A DNA stretch of 51,000 bases, from positions 1-51,000 of IMG/VR virus record IMGVR_UViG_3300044648_000011, one strand, 5' to 3'. Of this stretch, positions 30,023 through 39,781 are shown one piece after another (positions within the stretch are counted from its first letter, which is position 1; each line of letters opens with the position of its first letter). Position numbers and translations under genes: made by a program. Source of the stretch: a virus. The notes under the pieces are model-generated. The model was not told the origin of the DNA and searched no databases. It saw only the letters and a list, made by a program, of their open reading frames with translations.

Positions 30023-30787
30023 TTATGGAGCTGAGGCAAATAGAACAGACATACTAGATGCGTGTCCGTCCGCAATGGATGTATTCTGTGTAGACGAGGA
30101 GAAGGCTTGCAAAGAAATTATATCGTTAACGGCTAGTTCCACCAGAATATTGTTCTGAATATCTGTAATGTAAGCCGCAGCGTTACCAGACACATCGAAC
30201 TTGTCTCCGTTAGCCAACGTAGCCCCATTCTTCAACCATCTAGTGCCTCCACTACCTGTAGCAGCAGCGCGACTCACATTCGAAGTCAGCCAGTAAATTC
30301 CAGCCGTTAGGATGGTTACTGTGTTATTAGTTAGGTTGACCGTGACACCACGAGACTTAACCGTGCTGTGCCAGTCAACTAGAGTGGCTGTAGCTGCAAT
30401 AGACTGGGCCGATGTTTGCACCAACTTACAGTACGGTGCTAGACCACCTGAAGCGGCTTCGAGGCTAGTAACTCGAGTATCCAGAGCAGCGTTACCTGAA
30501 CCAGCAGCCAGTGTTCGGTTCTCTACTACAGTGATTCGGGACCGTACGTCCGTTAGCTGTGAAGTAGCCGAGCCGGTAGTGACGTTTGCACCAGTGCCTA
30601 CACCCGTTCCAAACCGATCTGCTAGACGGGCGTTGCCCTGACCACCATTGGTAGCGGTGTTGGTGGTCAGGGCTTCCGTAACATCAAGCCTAGTATCTAG
30701 GTTCTCAACGTTGGTAATGATTTGATTGTTAGCAGCCGAAGAGGCGACTTGCCCCGCTACCGCCGGGGTCATGTTTCCAAAAGCCAT
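30023..30787 (-). CDS. Tail fibre/minor tail protein with C1q/TNF-like head
   Basis: 254 residues from the ATG at 30787 (GGAGTG upstream; longer in-frame start at 30850 rejected). The N-terminal half has repeated helical segments (LDTRLDVTEALTTN, LTDVRSRITVVENRTL, ALDTRVTSLEAAS) typical of trimeric fibre shafts. The C-terminal 120 residues (WHSTVKSRGVTVNLTNNTVTIL...YWLTSNVSRAAATGSGG) fit a C1q/TNF-like jelly roll, a common receptor-binding tip. Confidence 0.65.
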   Translation of the reverse strand: MAFGNMTPAVAGQVASSAANNQIITNVENLDTRLDVTEALTTNTATNGGQGNARLADRFGTGVGTGANVTTGSATSQLTDVRSRITVVENRTLAAGSGNAALDTRVTSLEAASGGLAPYCKLVQTSAQSIAATATLVDWHSTVKSRGVTVNLTNNTVTILTAGIYWLTSNVSRAAATGSGGTRWLKNGATLANGDKFDVSGNAAAYITDIQNNILVELAVNDIISLQAFSSSTQNTSIADGHASSMSVLFASAP

Positions 30788-30788
30788 G

Positions 30789-33323
30789 TCATGCACTCCA
30801 ATAAAAACTCTGATCCCATAGGCCGTACTGAGCGGAATCCCAGTAACCAATGAGAGGCGGACGAAGCATTTCGACTGTTAGGGTATCGACCAATCCCTGC
30901 TCACTGCTATAAGAACGTCGAATACCGTAAATCTGAACCTTCATCTCTTCTCCCATTCCGTCTGGATCTTGGATCAACATAGTGTCACCAAGTTGTAGAC
31001 GGGGGTCGCCTGGGATAGTGATAGCGTCTGTCGTAGGAATCGGGTTGATAGAACGAGGCAGCAGATAGTCAAGAAGACTTTGTGCTGACTGTGGCTGCCA
31101 CTGTACCCAGTCTCCTGACACAGCAAGGTTGCGAGGGCCATAGCGATTAACACTCGGGGTATCCATCTTAGTCACAACGACGTTTGGAGCCGAAGTAATC
31201 AACGTACCAAGCACTCGAAGAGCTGCCTGGTTATCCCCTGTCCCTGTTCCAAACCGAGCAGGATTAGCGTAACCGTTGAAGATAACAACAACCATGTTGC
31301 CATCAGCGTCTAGACGAGCGGTAATATCGACACCGCTGGTAAAGTGGTTAGCTTCTTGCCAGACACCTGCAATGAGGAACTGAACCACATATCCATCGGA
31401 ATCGCCATCGGGATCCCACAAATCAGGTACGTTAGAGTCAGTTACCGTAGCAAATCTTGGAACCTTCCACGGATCTACCTGATAAATATCGTCTCGATAG
31501 ACGGTGAGTTCGACAGTAGAGTTAGCCGGAACATACAATTCATCTACCGAGCTGGCCGCATAAGCTACAGCGCTACCCGTTGCGGTTACTGCCTTGGTAT
31601 CAGCGGTAACAACATTTCGAACGGAGTCTAGGGAGTTAGTGATCTGAAGACCCGTGACATCATCCAAGTTAAGCGTTCGAACAATATCTTCTTGCTTTGC
31701 TAGGACAGTGTCCCTATTCCAAAATCGGAATACACCATGTTCGTCCCACATAGCAGAGCCAAGCTCCGCCGCAGCGACGTCGGTAATAACCTGCCAAGCA
31801 TCTTCGTACTGTCCTACAGGGGTTGCCGTAAGCTTGTTCAAGCCATTATCCAAGACAGCCGGGTATTTGGCTTCCGGCATGAATTGACCCTGAGTGAACT
31901 CTGATTCCAAGCTGCCTATAGAATAGTACCTTGAATTCCAGAAAATATCACTGATAGACGCCTTACGACGAACAACTACCAAGCCCTGAATATAATCTGT
32001 CGGGAACGCATACGGATCGGGTCCGTCTCCCCAATGAGTTTGAATGTTCCATCCGGTGTTGACTAAACCAGCCGATAGCAGCGTGCCATTGGCATAAACG
32101 GCTAGTTCAACAACGTCTGACACGACATGGCAGATGATTGTAAACTGGCAATTATCCACAATCGGAATAGCATACCACGGTGTCACCGCTCCGCCCATCG
32201 TCTCCCGCTGACGAATTTCAGCTCGAATGCTTCCTGTGTTAATTCCAATCCTCAACATATGCATTCGGCCGATATAGATGTCCATCGGATAATACGTGGG
32301 GGTAACAGTACCTGGGTAACTCGGATTGTAGCTTACGTCAGGGTCTGAAACTCGGTTCAGAGTGAATCCGAAGAATTGAGTTCCTGTTGTTCCGAAGTTC
32401 TTTCGATCTCTTGCCCAATACCGATTTTCATTGGCTGACCAAGGACCATCGGCTGTCTCTCCCGTAGCATCATCAGTTACACCGTTGAAACCTCGAGTTC
32501 GACGACCCGGATCCGAGCCGGGATGAACATCCGCAGTCTGTGAGTACATCGGTGCTCCCGTTGTCTCAGACTTAGGATAGCCCTGAGATCTTGAGTTATC
32601 CAGTTGTCCTACACTAGGTACGATAGATCCGTTCCCTGTGATAAACAATTGCATACCAACATCCAGATAATTCCACCAAGGGTCATCATGCTGTCCAAAC
32701 TCCCTGTCGTACTTCCAACGAAAGCGACTTGGAGATGTATCACCATGGCGAAGGCAGTGGTCGATGACCCACTGAGAATCGCATAGCTGAGCTTCTGCCC
32801 AGCCTCGATCCACATGCCATGAAGAGATGGCCCACTTGGGGAACTTAACAGGCACACGAAGCACCTCAGCCCTGTCTAGAGCCGTGATGGTGATGGAGTT
32901 AGAGCCTCGATTGGGTGAGATCAATCGGATGTTTCCTACGAACTGGCTGTACCAAGAGATACCTACTGAAGTATCAATGCCAAGACGATAGGTGATCTCA
33001 CAGCCAACAGGATCTAGACCATACAAAGGTGAGGTACCGTTGTATGGAGAGAACACCCCGGTAAGGTTCATACCGTTGTCCAAGACGCCACCTAGAGAAA
33101 TTTCTAGTTCAGCAGCACTCGAACCTTCAATAAGCATTACCTCTTCAGGAGCCGAACCACGAAGAGACCTGTCCGTACTCACCGTATCGATGTAGCCGGA
33201 CAGGTCACTAAGCTGATGGTCGAACAAACCGTTTCGGTTCCAGTCAACCTTTACTTCAATATAAAACTGACGCTCGGATGAGAGAATAGCTTCCTCGGCG
33301 AACGCGCCACCCTCTGTCTGCAT
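30789..33323 (-). CDS. Large minor tail protein (tail tip/receptor)
   Basis: 844 residues from the ATG at 33323, which overlaps the previous stop (TGATG). The N-terminus (DWNRNGLFDHQLSDLSGYID, about 26-45) has an EF-hand-like DxNxNGxxD stretch. The middle (about 290-470) contains a LamG-like beta-sandwich (GFTLNRVSDP...IGRMHMLRIG...LAVYANGTLL). The C-terminal part (LQLGDTMLIQDPDG...) is tail-hub-like. It lies between the distal tail gene and the fibre, so a tail tip role is likely. Confidence 0.75.
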   Translation of the reverse strand: MQTEGGAFAEEAILSSERQFYIEVKVDWNRNGLFDHQLSDLSGYIDTVSTDRSLRGSAPEEVMLIEGSSAAELEISLGGVLDNGMNLTGVFSPYNGTSPLYGLDPVGCEITYRLGIDTSVGISWYSQFVGNIRLISPNRGSNSITITALDRAEVLRVPVKFPKWAISSWHVDRGWAEAQLCDSQWVIDHCLRHGDTSPSRFRWKYDREFGQHDDPWWNYLDVGMQLFITGNGSIVPSVGQLDNSRSQGYPKSETTGAPMYSQTADVHPGSDPGRRTRGFNGVTDDATGETADGPWSANENRYWARDRKNFGTTGTQFFGFTLNRVSDPDVSYNPSYPGTVTPTYYPMDIYIGRMHMLRIGINTGSIRAEIRQRETMGGAVTPWYAIPIVDNCQFTIICHVVSDVVELAVYANGTLLSAGLVNTGWNIQTHWGDGPDPYAFPTDYIQGLVVVRRKASISDIFWNSRYYSIGSLESEFTQGQFMPEAKYPAVLDNGLNKLTATPVGQYEDAWQVITDVAAAELGSAMWDEHGVFRFWNRDTVLAKQEDIVRTLNLDDVTGLQITNSLDSVRNVVTADTKAVTATGSAVAYAASSVDELYVPANSTVELTVYRDDIYQVDPWKVPRFATVTDSNVPDLWDPDGDSDGYVVQFLIAGVWQEANHFTSGVDITARLDADGNMVVVIFNGYANPARFGTGTGDNQAALRVLGTLITSAPNVVVTKMDTPSVNRYGPRNLAVSGDWVQWQPQSAQSLLDYLLPRSINPIPTTDAITIPGDPRLQLGDTMLIQDPDGMGEEMKVQIYGIRRSYSSEQGLVDTLTVEMLRPPLIGYWDSAQYGLWDQSFYWSA

Positions 33324-34162
33324 CAGGTCTCCAATAGGCTTAATGTACAATTGGTCATGGGGAAATAAGGACTGACATTGCTAAGCTGATCCACGTTCAC
33401 GACCGGAGCACCTCCACCGATCTGCCATTCCGTAGCTGTAGGCCCTTGTTCGAGCTGAGCAGCAGCTAGGTCAATAGACTCGGTAGTATTAGTGGTGAAC
33501 CCCGCAAAGACGGCTCGACTGATTCCGACCGGAACCGTTCGAGTGATTGAGAATCGTGTCCATACGTTAGTGACGTTACAGGCCACCTGAGTGGAAGATG
33601 TCTGTGTCCCGTTAATATCGTACCAATCAAACAAGATCGGTACTGTAACAGGGTTTAGAGCAGTCTTCATCCAAATAGAGCCTGTGATCTCTTCACCTGG
33701 AAATACCGTGGTCTTCTTCTTTTCGTCCATTCGCCAGACACCCGTATTAGTTCGTACGAACCAACGTGTAGACATACCTCCGACATAAGAGATAGTCGAA
33801 GGCCACGCCCATTCACGACTGCCAATACCTAGCGTAAAAGTCATCCCTTGAGCAGTACCGCCCCCGAGTTTAGCGAACGAAGCCTCAGGAGTTAGACGAT
33901 TACGCTTAAGAGGATTGATGAGACGGAAGGGACCTCGTACTAGGCGAAGATGCATAGCTTCAAGCCAGCGATATTCTTCTTCTTCGATATAATTGTAGGA
34001 AAAATCGAACGTCTGGCGATGGCCTGTGATGTCCGTGGTATTCGATCCGGAGAGACCCTGATGGCTACCTCCGAATCGAACCACGTTTAGACCAACACCA
34101 GTTTCAGGACACGTCAGAGCCCGCAAGTCTCCCGTAGGGCCGAGATACCAAATCGGGTCCAT
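33323..34162 (-). CDS. Distal tail/minor tail protein
   Basis: 279 residues. The N-terminal half (TGDLRALTCPETGVGLNVVRFGG) is as in siphovirus distal tail proteins. The second half (about 100-265, EWAWPSTISYVGGMSTRWF...EEITGSIWM) reads as a carbohydrate-binding type beta-sandwich. It sits between the tape measure and the large tip gene, the normal place for a distal tail protein. Confidence 0.65.
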   Translation of the reverse strand: MDPIWYLGPTGDLRALTCPETGVGLNVVRFGGSHQGLSGSNTTDITGHRQTFDFSYNYIEEEEYRWLEAMHLRLVRGPFRLINPLKRNRLTPEASFAKLGGGTAQGMTFTLGIGSREWAWPSTISYVGGMSTRWFVRTNTGVWRMDEKKKTTVFPGEEITGSIWMKTALNPVTVPILFDWYDINGTQTSSTQVACNVTNVWTRFSITRTVPVGISRAVFAGFTTNTTESIDLAAAQLEQGPTATEWQIGGGAPVVNVDQLSNVSPYFPMTNCTLSLLET

Positions 34163-36813
34163 CAGTTCCTCCGCTTGTTCTTAATGTTTTCCTTACGAAC
34201 CATCTTAGCCATACCGCTCGGATCTAGACTTACTGACCATCCGCCCATCGCGGAAAGAAGCCGTTCCATAAAGTCCTCAAAATCAACATTCGAGGAATCG
34301 GAGTCGCCAGATCCAATGCGTAGAAGCGAGCTAGCCAGATCGCGGTTGGAAGTAACATAACCAGCAGCAGGCGGCGTGAACTCACCAATAGGACCAGCCA
34401 TCAGGAATGTTTCACCTGATGTCTTAGTGTACAACTCAGGTCCAGACTCATTAGCAAGATACGTACTGCCCCCGCTAACAGGTCCGCCTTCTTGCCTTGT
34501 TGTCAGACTACCTCCGGTTAGCTTTCCGTTGACAGTTCCGAGCATGTTCTTAAACGCATCCACTACGTCTGAGATTAGACCCTTGACATAGTTAAATGCC
34601 CTTACGAACGGAGTTGTGATTGCGTCCCAGATTCCAGACAATGCATCACCAATCCAACCAACCACATTCCAGAAAATATCAACCAGGTCACTGATTCGTT
34701 CCTTAACCCAGTTAACAACTGCTGTAATTACGTCGGATACTAGCTTCCAGACCCAATCCCATGCTGCCTTTGTAGCTGCGACAATTTCGTCCCAGTTCAA
34801 GATGATCAGTGCTACCAAAGCAATAATGGCAGCGATGATCCACCCGATAGGTCCCATAGCGATAACCCATGCAGCAGCCATGCGAATAGCGTTCAACGTA
34901 GCCGCAGCCGCCATAGCAACCCACCCTGCTACCCATGCAGCAGCCGTCTTAGCAGCGTTTGCCACAGCAGCTACAGTCATTCTAACGAATGCAGCAATGG
35001 CCTGGGCAGCCATAATGGTGTAGTACCGAGCTGTAAACATCATGCTCTTGAAGGCACTAGAGATCCAAGCAGCAGAAGCCTTAGCAGCGTGAAGAATAAC
35101 CGTAGCAGACCATCGAACGAATGCCGCAATCTGCGTAGCTAGATAGGCTACAACCTTGACTGTACCCTTCAAAACGTCAACAACAAATGCACCGAATGCC
35201 TTGGAAGCATTCCCTAGAATCTTTGCAGCGGCCTTCATGGCCACATAAGAATCTCTAATGGCAATGATTCCCTGTGCGGCAGTAGCAGCCAGCTTGAAAG
35301 CAGTAACCAAGCCAATAAGAGCAATCACCAGGGGAGCGATGATCTCCTTATTTTCAGAGAAGAATCGAGCTAGTCCCTGTAGCATAGGTCCGACAGTACG
35401 AATGATGGCCATCAGGACAACACCCAGTACATGGACAAACTGCTGGATGAACGGCATAGCGTCCTTAAGGACACGACCGATCGTTCGGAACAGTTCACCA
35501 AATACGTCGGTGCCTACGTCAACAATCTGACCAAGAACCTTACCGATGTTCTTGAATGCATCCTGAACAGCGACTTCTTCCGTAAACTCACGGAAAGACT
35601 GGGTCATCCCTTCAATGATGTCTAGGAATTCCTTACCGCCTCGCATCGCTTCAGAGATGTTCGAGAAGCCTGCCCAGACGTCTGCGATTACGCGTCCTAG
35701 CTGCTTAATCTTTTCTAGGGCGTTTTCGATCCACTCACGCATTTCACCAGTCTTGCGTGCCTCAGAAGCCCATTCACGGAATCGACCTGTGACACCAGCG
35801 ATCTCAGAACCCCACTCGGTAAACAGACTGGAGCCCACGACTGCGAAGTCCTTAAGTACCGATCCAATATCAGCCAGTACCGGCTTCATTTCTCGTAGAC
35901 CTGATGCTACATGCACACCAATTCGAGTAAGGTCGTCCTGGGATTCCTGGGTAGTGGCCATCTTGGCCCACTCCTGAACCATCCCACGAACACCGTTGGC
36001 AGCACCAGCAAGGCCGCTCTTAACGCCTGGAAGAAGTTCCTTCAGGCTCCGGAAGGTCTCATCCATGCCTTCGAAAAGACGTTCCTGGACAACCTTACGA
36101 ATCTCCGCAAGAGGTTCCTTGAATTCCGCCAATGCTCGAGCAGCAGACTGTGCCGAAGGCGTTAGCTTCTTTAGTGCTTCTTCGAAAGCAGCCGGATCTC
36201 CCGATGCTCCCAGAGCAGCAAAGAAGCCCTTCGTTCCTACAGCGATCGCACCGATAGCCAAACCAAAACCAGCAGCAATAGCAGGTAGGGTAGCTAGCAA
36301 CCCTCCAACTACAGAAATAGCTCCTCCGATAGCCCCCAGAATATGAGGAATGGTGAGCAGAGTAGCAGCGATAGCAGTAGCGTATGCAAGCATTCGCCCC
36401 CACGACACGAGGTCGATAGGGATTTTAATCTTGTACGCTGAAACAATCTTGTTAATAATCGCCATGTCCGCTCGAATGCGAGCGATCGTGGTCTTATAGT
36501 CAATAGAGGCTGTGAGCTTGATAGCAGTAGCAGCCTTTTGAGCAAGGTTCTTAATACGTCGAGTTTCGCGTACTAGACCATCGCCGTCTAGCTCAGCTTC
36601 AAGCTGAATCTTCTCGCGCTTTGTAGAATCCTTGACCTTCTTTAGTTCTTCCTTGACCTGTTCGGTAACAAGCTCGACAGGGATCTGAAGCTTAAGACTC
36701 TTCTCCAGATTCTTTAGTTCCTTGCGAAGATCTTCCGGGAATTGGGAAGTGTTGGGCACGGCACGTACTGAGACGCGCCCAACTTCCTTACCACCTGGAC
36801 CAGTCACGGTCAC
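34162..36813 (-). CDS. Tape measure protein
   Basis: 883 residues. Long helical N-terminus, then several hydrophobic membrane-like stretches (about 130-205 and 470-720) alternating with helical blocks, and a Gly-rich region (LTGGSLTTRQEGGPVSGGS). Ends in a basic tail. Tape measure proteins set tail length and enter the host membrane. Starts 4 bases before the end of the chaperone gene, the standard order. Confidence 0.85.
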   Translation of the reverse strand: MTVTGPGGKEVGRVSVRAVPNTSQFPEDLRKELKNLEKSLKLQIPVELVTEQVKEELKKVKDSTKREKIQLEAELDGDGLVRETRRIKNLAQKAATAIKLTASIDYKTTIARIRADMAIINKIVSAYKIKIPIDLVSWGRMLAYATAIAATLLTIPHILGAIGGAISVVGGLLATLPAIAAGFGLAIGAIAVGTKGFFAALGASGDPAAFEEALKKLTPSAQSAARALAEFKEPLAEIRKVVQERLFEGMDETFRSLKELLPGVKSGLAGAANGVRGMVQEWAKMATTQESQDDLTRIGVHVASGLREMKPVLADIGSVLKDFAVVGSSLFTEWGSEIAGVTGRFREWASEARKTGEMREWIENALEKIKQLGRVIADVWAGFSNISEAMRGGKEFLDIIEGMTQSFREFTEEVAVQDAFKNIGKVLGQIVDVGTDVFGELFRTIGRVLKDAMPFIQQFVHVLGVVLMAIIRTVGPMLQGLARFFSENKEIIAPLVIALIGLVTAFKLAATAAQGIIAIRDSYVAMKAAAKILGNASKAFGAFVVDVLKGTVKVVAYLATQIAAFVRWSATVILHAAKASAAWISSAFKSMMFTARYYTIMAAQAIAAFVRMTVAAVANAAKTAAAWVAGWVAMAAAATLNAIRMAAAWVIAMGPIGWIIAAIIALVALIILNWDEIVAATKAAWDWVWKLVSDVITAVVNWVKERISDLVDIFWNVVGWIGDALSGIWDAITTPFVRAFNYVKGLISDVVDAFKNMLGTVNGKLTGGSLTTRQEGGPVSGGSTYLANESGPELYTKTSGETFLMAGPIGEFTPPAAGYVTSNRDLASSLLRIGSGDSDSSNVDFEDFMERLLSAMGGWSVSLDPSGMAKMVRKENIKNKRRN

Positions 36814-37561
36814 TCCTTACGACGTTGAGCCGCTGCGAAGGCTGCTCTAGCCATAGCCGCGAACTGGTTTTGTTTCTTCTTGCCTGTTGTCTTCTCCGGG
36901 CGATAAACCGGTTCAGGTCGTGCAGGTGCCTTCTTCTTAGGATCTCGATTAGCCATAGCCAAAGCGTAGGTAATCTCACGCACAGCGTCAATCAAGGATG
37001 CTTCCATGTAAGCTCTAACATCCCAATCTCTAAATTCGGGTCCTCCCCGCATTTCTGCGACGGTGTTAGACGCTAATGGAAGCTGCCTAATCAATACAAG
37101 AATATGACGCGGCGAGTAGCCTGAACCCGGTCTTAGTATTTCTACCAGGTTCAGGCCGTACTCTCTTTGAAAATCAGCCAGAATAGACTCGCCGTGTAGA
37201 TCGATCAGCTCGGCGAGTCTACAGCTTCCCCCGGCTGTGTCGCCTTAGCCCACTCCTTCAGAAGGGTCATGTTACGAAGTAGGTCATTCCCTACAGCCTT
37301 AACCAACCATTCACCCTTATTGTCCTTAACAACGGCCTTAAAAATGTACTGCATGGCCGCTAGAGCGTCGTCTTCAGAAAGGGCGTTGTCATCCTGCTGA
37401 TCGAGAGCCGCAAGGTAGTCCTGAACCTCGTCACGCTTGCTCTTGTCAACACGCATCAAGGACTGAAGAACATACTCGTAATCCCCCACCTGAAGGGTTA
37501 GGGGAGCGTACTGGCGCTCGATAGCTTCATCTAGGTCGGCTAGAGTAATAACATTGCTCAT
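36810..37561 (-). CDS. Tail assembly chaperone, frameshifted long form
   Basis: The short form (37205-37561) continues by a -1 shift at GGGGGAA (37226-37232) into a frame open to 36810. After the shift the frame reads AELIDLHGESILADF and joins the 94-residue open frame at 37094 (MIRQLPLASNTV...). The long form ends in a Lys/Ala-rich helix. This is the usual gpG/gpGT arrangement of siphoviruses, whose products load the tape measure. An 11-bp hairpin at 37120-37155 lies downstream. Confidence 0.8.
37205..37561 (-). CDS. Tail assembly chaperone, short form
   Basis: 118 residues. Mostly helical, acidic and Gln-rich (LAALDQQDDNALSEDDAL), as expected of gpG-like proteins. Its last codons contain the slippery GGGGGAA, before a stop at 37205. 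Confidence 0.8.
   Translation of the reverse strand: MSNVITLADLDEAIERQYAPLTLQVGDYEYVLQSLMRVDKSKRDEVQDYLAALDQQDDNALSEDDALAAMQYIFKAVVKDNKGEWLVKAVGNDLLRNMTLLKEWAKATQPGEAVDSPS
37226..37232 (-). promoter_or_regulatory. Programmed -1 ribosomal frameshift site
   Basis: The heptamer GGGGGAA (minus strand) in the short chaperone frame. The -1 frame is open for more than 400 bases, the 0 frame stops 19 bases after it. This heptamer is a known slippery sequence in actinobacteriophage tail chaperone genes. Confidence 0.8.
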
Positions 37562-37609
37562 GGTTTGGCGAACCTTTCGTTAGTATGGACGGACCTCGAG
37601 ATAAAACAA

Positions 37610-37644
37610 GGGAGCCGGACGGTCCGCCGAGTAATCCGGCTCCC
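37610..37644 (-). terminator. Intrinsic terminator after the major tail gene
   Basis: GGGAGCCGGA (37610-37619) pairs with TCCGGCTCCC (37635-37644). Read on the minus strand the stem is followed by TTGTTTTAT. It lies between the major tail gene and the chaperones and probably makes tail-tube mRNA more abundant by partial readthrough. Confidence 0.8.
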
Positions 37645-37658
37645 TTTGTATTACTAGA

Positions 37659-38240
37659 TCACGGGGTGTCGATACCCGGGATCCAAGCTAGCTTAGGCTT
37701 CGTAGAAGCCGACACACGGTCAAGGATGGTGGCACGCATAGGCAGAGCACCAAACTCATCCACCGAAAGGCTGATAGCGTCATCACGACGGAGGCTGGTG
37801 TTGGAGCCGTAAAAGGCGATCTTGTTATCACCATCGACGATGACGATAAGAATTGCCTGTTCGGTCTCTCCACCAGGAGTACCAACCATCGAGTACGTAC
37901 CGACTTCAGTAGCCGTGTTTGCCGAACCGTAGTACAGCTCGAACGTATCAGCATCAAACTGCACAAGCTGGAACGTCACATAGTCGACGGCAGGATCGGT
38001 AACAACCGTCCGTAGAGCCGCCTTCTGCCACGTGCCACGGGTCTCGGTGTCTCCACCGTCAAACCCGAACTCGGGTAGTTCGTCTCGACTCGTGTGGCCG
38101 ATAATAGTAAACCCGGTTAGGGTTGTAGTCTCGTCCACGAAATCGAAAATCTGCTGCTGTGTAGGCGGAGCTACGTCCACTACACCCGTGTAAATGTATC
38201 CAGTCGCGGCCGTAAAGACCGCGTCATCAACAAGCGCCAT
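37659..38240 (-). CDS. Major tail (tube) protein
   Basis: 193 residues. Beta-rich (VDVAPPTQQQIFDFVDETTTLTGF; VTFQLVQFDADTFELYYG) with the length and position expected of siphovirus tube proteins: after the head-tail genes, before the chaperones, with a strong terminator just after it. Confidence 0.8.
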   Translation of the reverse strand: MALVDDAVFTAATGYIYTGVVDVAPPTQQQIFDFVDETTTLTGFTIIGHTSRDELPEFGFDGGDTETRGTWQKAALRTVVTDPAVDYVTFQLVQFDADTFELYYGSANTATEVGTYSMVGTPGGETEQAILIVIVDGDNKIAFYGSNTSLRRDDAISLSVDEFGALPMRATILDRVSASTKPKLAWIPGIDTP

Positions 38241-38251
38241 CTGGCGTCTCC

Positions 38252-38677
38252 TTAGTTTCTAGGCGGCCGGACGGCCAATTGGATTAGGCCCTGGACTCGC
38301 CAGGTACCATCGAACGGTGAATCAAATTGAGTCATACCCATTACTTCAAAGAAGGAGTGGAGGTGACCCACTTCTGGGATTACCGTTTGGCGCCTGACCA
38401 TGTCCCAGAGTACGTGTCGAGCATCAAGATAAAGGTCTTCTGTTTCGACAATCCCGTCTCGGGTGTAAGCGGTCATTTCGACTACTGCTCGATCTAATAG
38501 TCGAGGGTCTACCGCTTGTCCACCAACACGACGGATATTTAGCATAGGGAACGTTCGTCCCGCGTCTACATCCTTAATCCATGAAGTCACATCAAGGGTA
38601 GACCAATGAGAAGCTAGTTCTGACCTAAGGATAGGCAAGATGACTTCTTGAACACGAGGCATGTTACGATCGTCCAC
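38252..38677 (-). CDS. Tail terminator protein
   Basis: 141 residues. Mixed alpha/beta (VQEVILPILRSELASHWS; SWIKDVDAGRTFPMLNIRRVGG) with the characteristic order of tail terminators just upstream of the tube gene. It caps the tail during joining. Confidence 0.65.
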   Translation of the reverse strand: MDDRNMPRVQEVILPILRSELASHWSTLDVTSWIKDVDAGRTFPMLNIRRVGGQAVDPRLLDRAVVEMTAYTRDGIVETEDLYLDARHVLWDMVRRQTVIPEVGHLHSFFEVMGMTQFDSPFDGTWRVQGLIQLAVRPPRN

Positions 38678-38978
38678 GTCGCCAACTCCCCTTGATGATG
38701 TCGAATGCTCCAGTCACGATGTAAAGACCAGGCAAGTACTTCTTAGCCCAGACATTCCATCCACCGAATTCAATCGACTCGGCAGCTTCGTCTACGAGGC
38801 TAACGATCGAATCCTTATCAGTAAAATCCAACTCAATCTTAGCTGCGCCTGTGTGACGATGAGCTGCTAGACGAGCTTCTGCCTTAGCAGCTCCTACTTC
38901 AGCAACGTGATGAACAGCGTCTCGAACACCCGGAAGCTCAGCAACGATCTCAGCGCAATTCCTATACACGCGAGCCAT
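38664..38978 (-). CDS. HK97 gp10-like head-tail protein
   Basis: 104 residues. Starts with VAELPGVRDAVHHVAEVGAAKAEARLAAH, a helix typical of gp10/tail-completion proteins, then a strand region and a basic tail. It overlaps the next gene by 14 bases. Confidence 0.6.
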   Translation of the reverse strand: MARVYRNCAEIVAELPGVRDAVHHVAEVGAAKAEARLAAHRHTGAAKIELDFTDKDSIVSLVDEAAESIEFGGWNVWAKKYLPGLYIVTGAFDIIKGSWRRGRS

Positions 38979-39331
38979 TAGTTCCTCCGGATCATGTAAT
39001 CGATATGCCTGGTCCTGACACTGCCGTTGTATCGAACTGCCTTACCGACTACAGTCCAACGAACTCCTAGCCACTGAACCTCAGCTTCCAAATCCATCGC
39101 GAGATTGTCACGTCGTGAAAACCTGAGACGATAGTTTTGCTCGGTTTCGTAACCTTCGTTGTCTTGCTCGGCTCGACGTGCGGAAGTACCGGACTGTTGA
39201 GCAGGCTGAATAGTTGCCTTAGCAGGAACTCCTACAATCGATGGGCGAAGAATAGTATTTCCATCACGGTCTGTAACCTCAACCTGATGGAAAATGAGAA
39301 TGTCTTCTACTGCCTTATTTAGTAGGCTCAC
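38978..39331 (-). CDS. Head-closure/head-tail stopper protein
   Basis: 117 residues from the GTG at 39331, whose ribosome binding site GGGAGG and GTGA overlap make it better than the longer start at 39358. Beta-rich (ILIFHQVEVTDRDGNTILRPSIVGVPAKATIQ, WTVVGKAVRYNG) like SPP1 gp16-type stoppers. Its position after the connector fits. Confidence 0.65.
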   Translation of the reverse strand: MSLLNKAVEDILIFHQVEVTDRDGNTILRPSIVGVPAKATIQPAQQSGTSARRAEQDNEGYETEQNYRLRFSRRDNLAMDLEAEVQWLGVRWTVVGKAVRYNGSVRTRHIDYMIRRN

Positions 39332-39777
39332 CAGTCCTCCCACCACGGAGGATCCCAACCGGCCCTACAAGGAATCAAGGAACCTTCTGGGAGTGCGTCG
39401 TATCCAATCTTTGGAGTGATGACAAACATACCACCCGAACCAGGTGGCTTGAGTAGATCCCATTCTGAATCGAGAACCTCGAGGCGACCAGAGGCCACAG
39501 CCTGGTAAATGGCGTACGAGTAGTTCCCGTCAGATTCCTGGGAATATCCTTCTGGATTACGAATGAGCCTAAGAACCATCTCGGCTTCGATCATGATTAC
39601 TAGTTCGAGATAATTTGGCCAGAGAATCGGGTCAGCTACTCGCTCATCCAGATCAGGAATTCGATTCCGAAGAATGAGTTCGGCGTCCGCCAACCGGGTA
39701 TTAACCACTAGTTCCATGGCTTCGTCCAGATCTTCGTGATAACGATCCTGGACGTCTTGTAGGGTGGCGTACGCCAT
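39328..39777 (-). CDS. Head-tail connector (adaptor)
   Basis: 149 residues. Typical helical N-terminus (YATLQDVQDRYHEDLDEAMELVVNTRLADAELILRNRIPDL) of gp15/gp6-type connectors, then a C-terminal region with Gly/Trp. It sits between the capsid block and the stopper. Confidence 0.7.
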   Translation of the reverse strand: MAYATLQDVQDRYHEDLDEAMELVVNTRLADAELILRNRIPDLDERVADPILWPNYLELVIMIEAEMVLRLIRNPEGYSQESDGNYSYAIYQAVASGRLEVLDSEWDLLKPPGSGGMFVITPKIGYDALPEGSLIPCRAGWDPPWWEDW

Positions 39778-39781
39778 TAGC

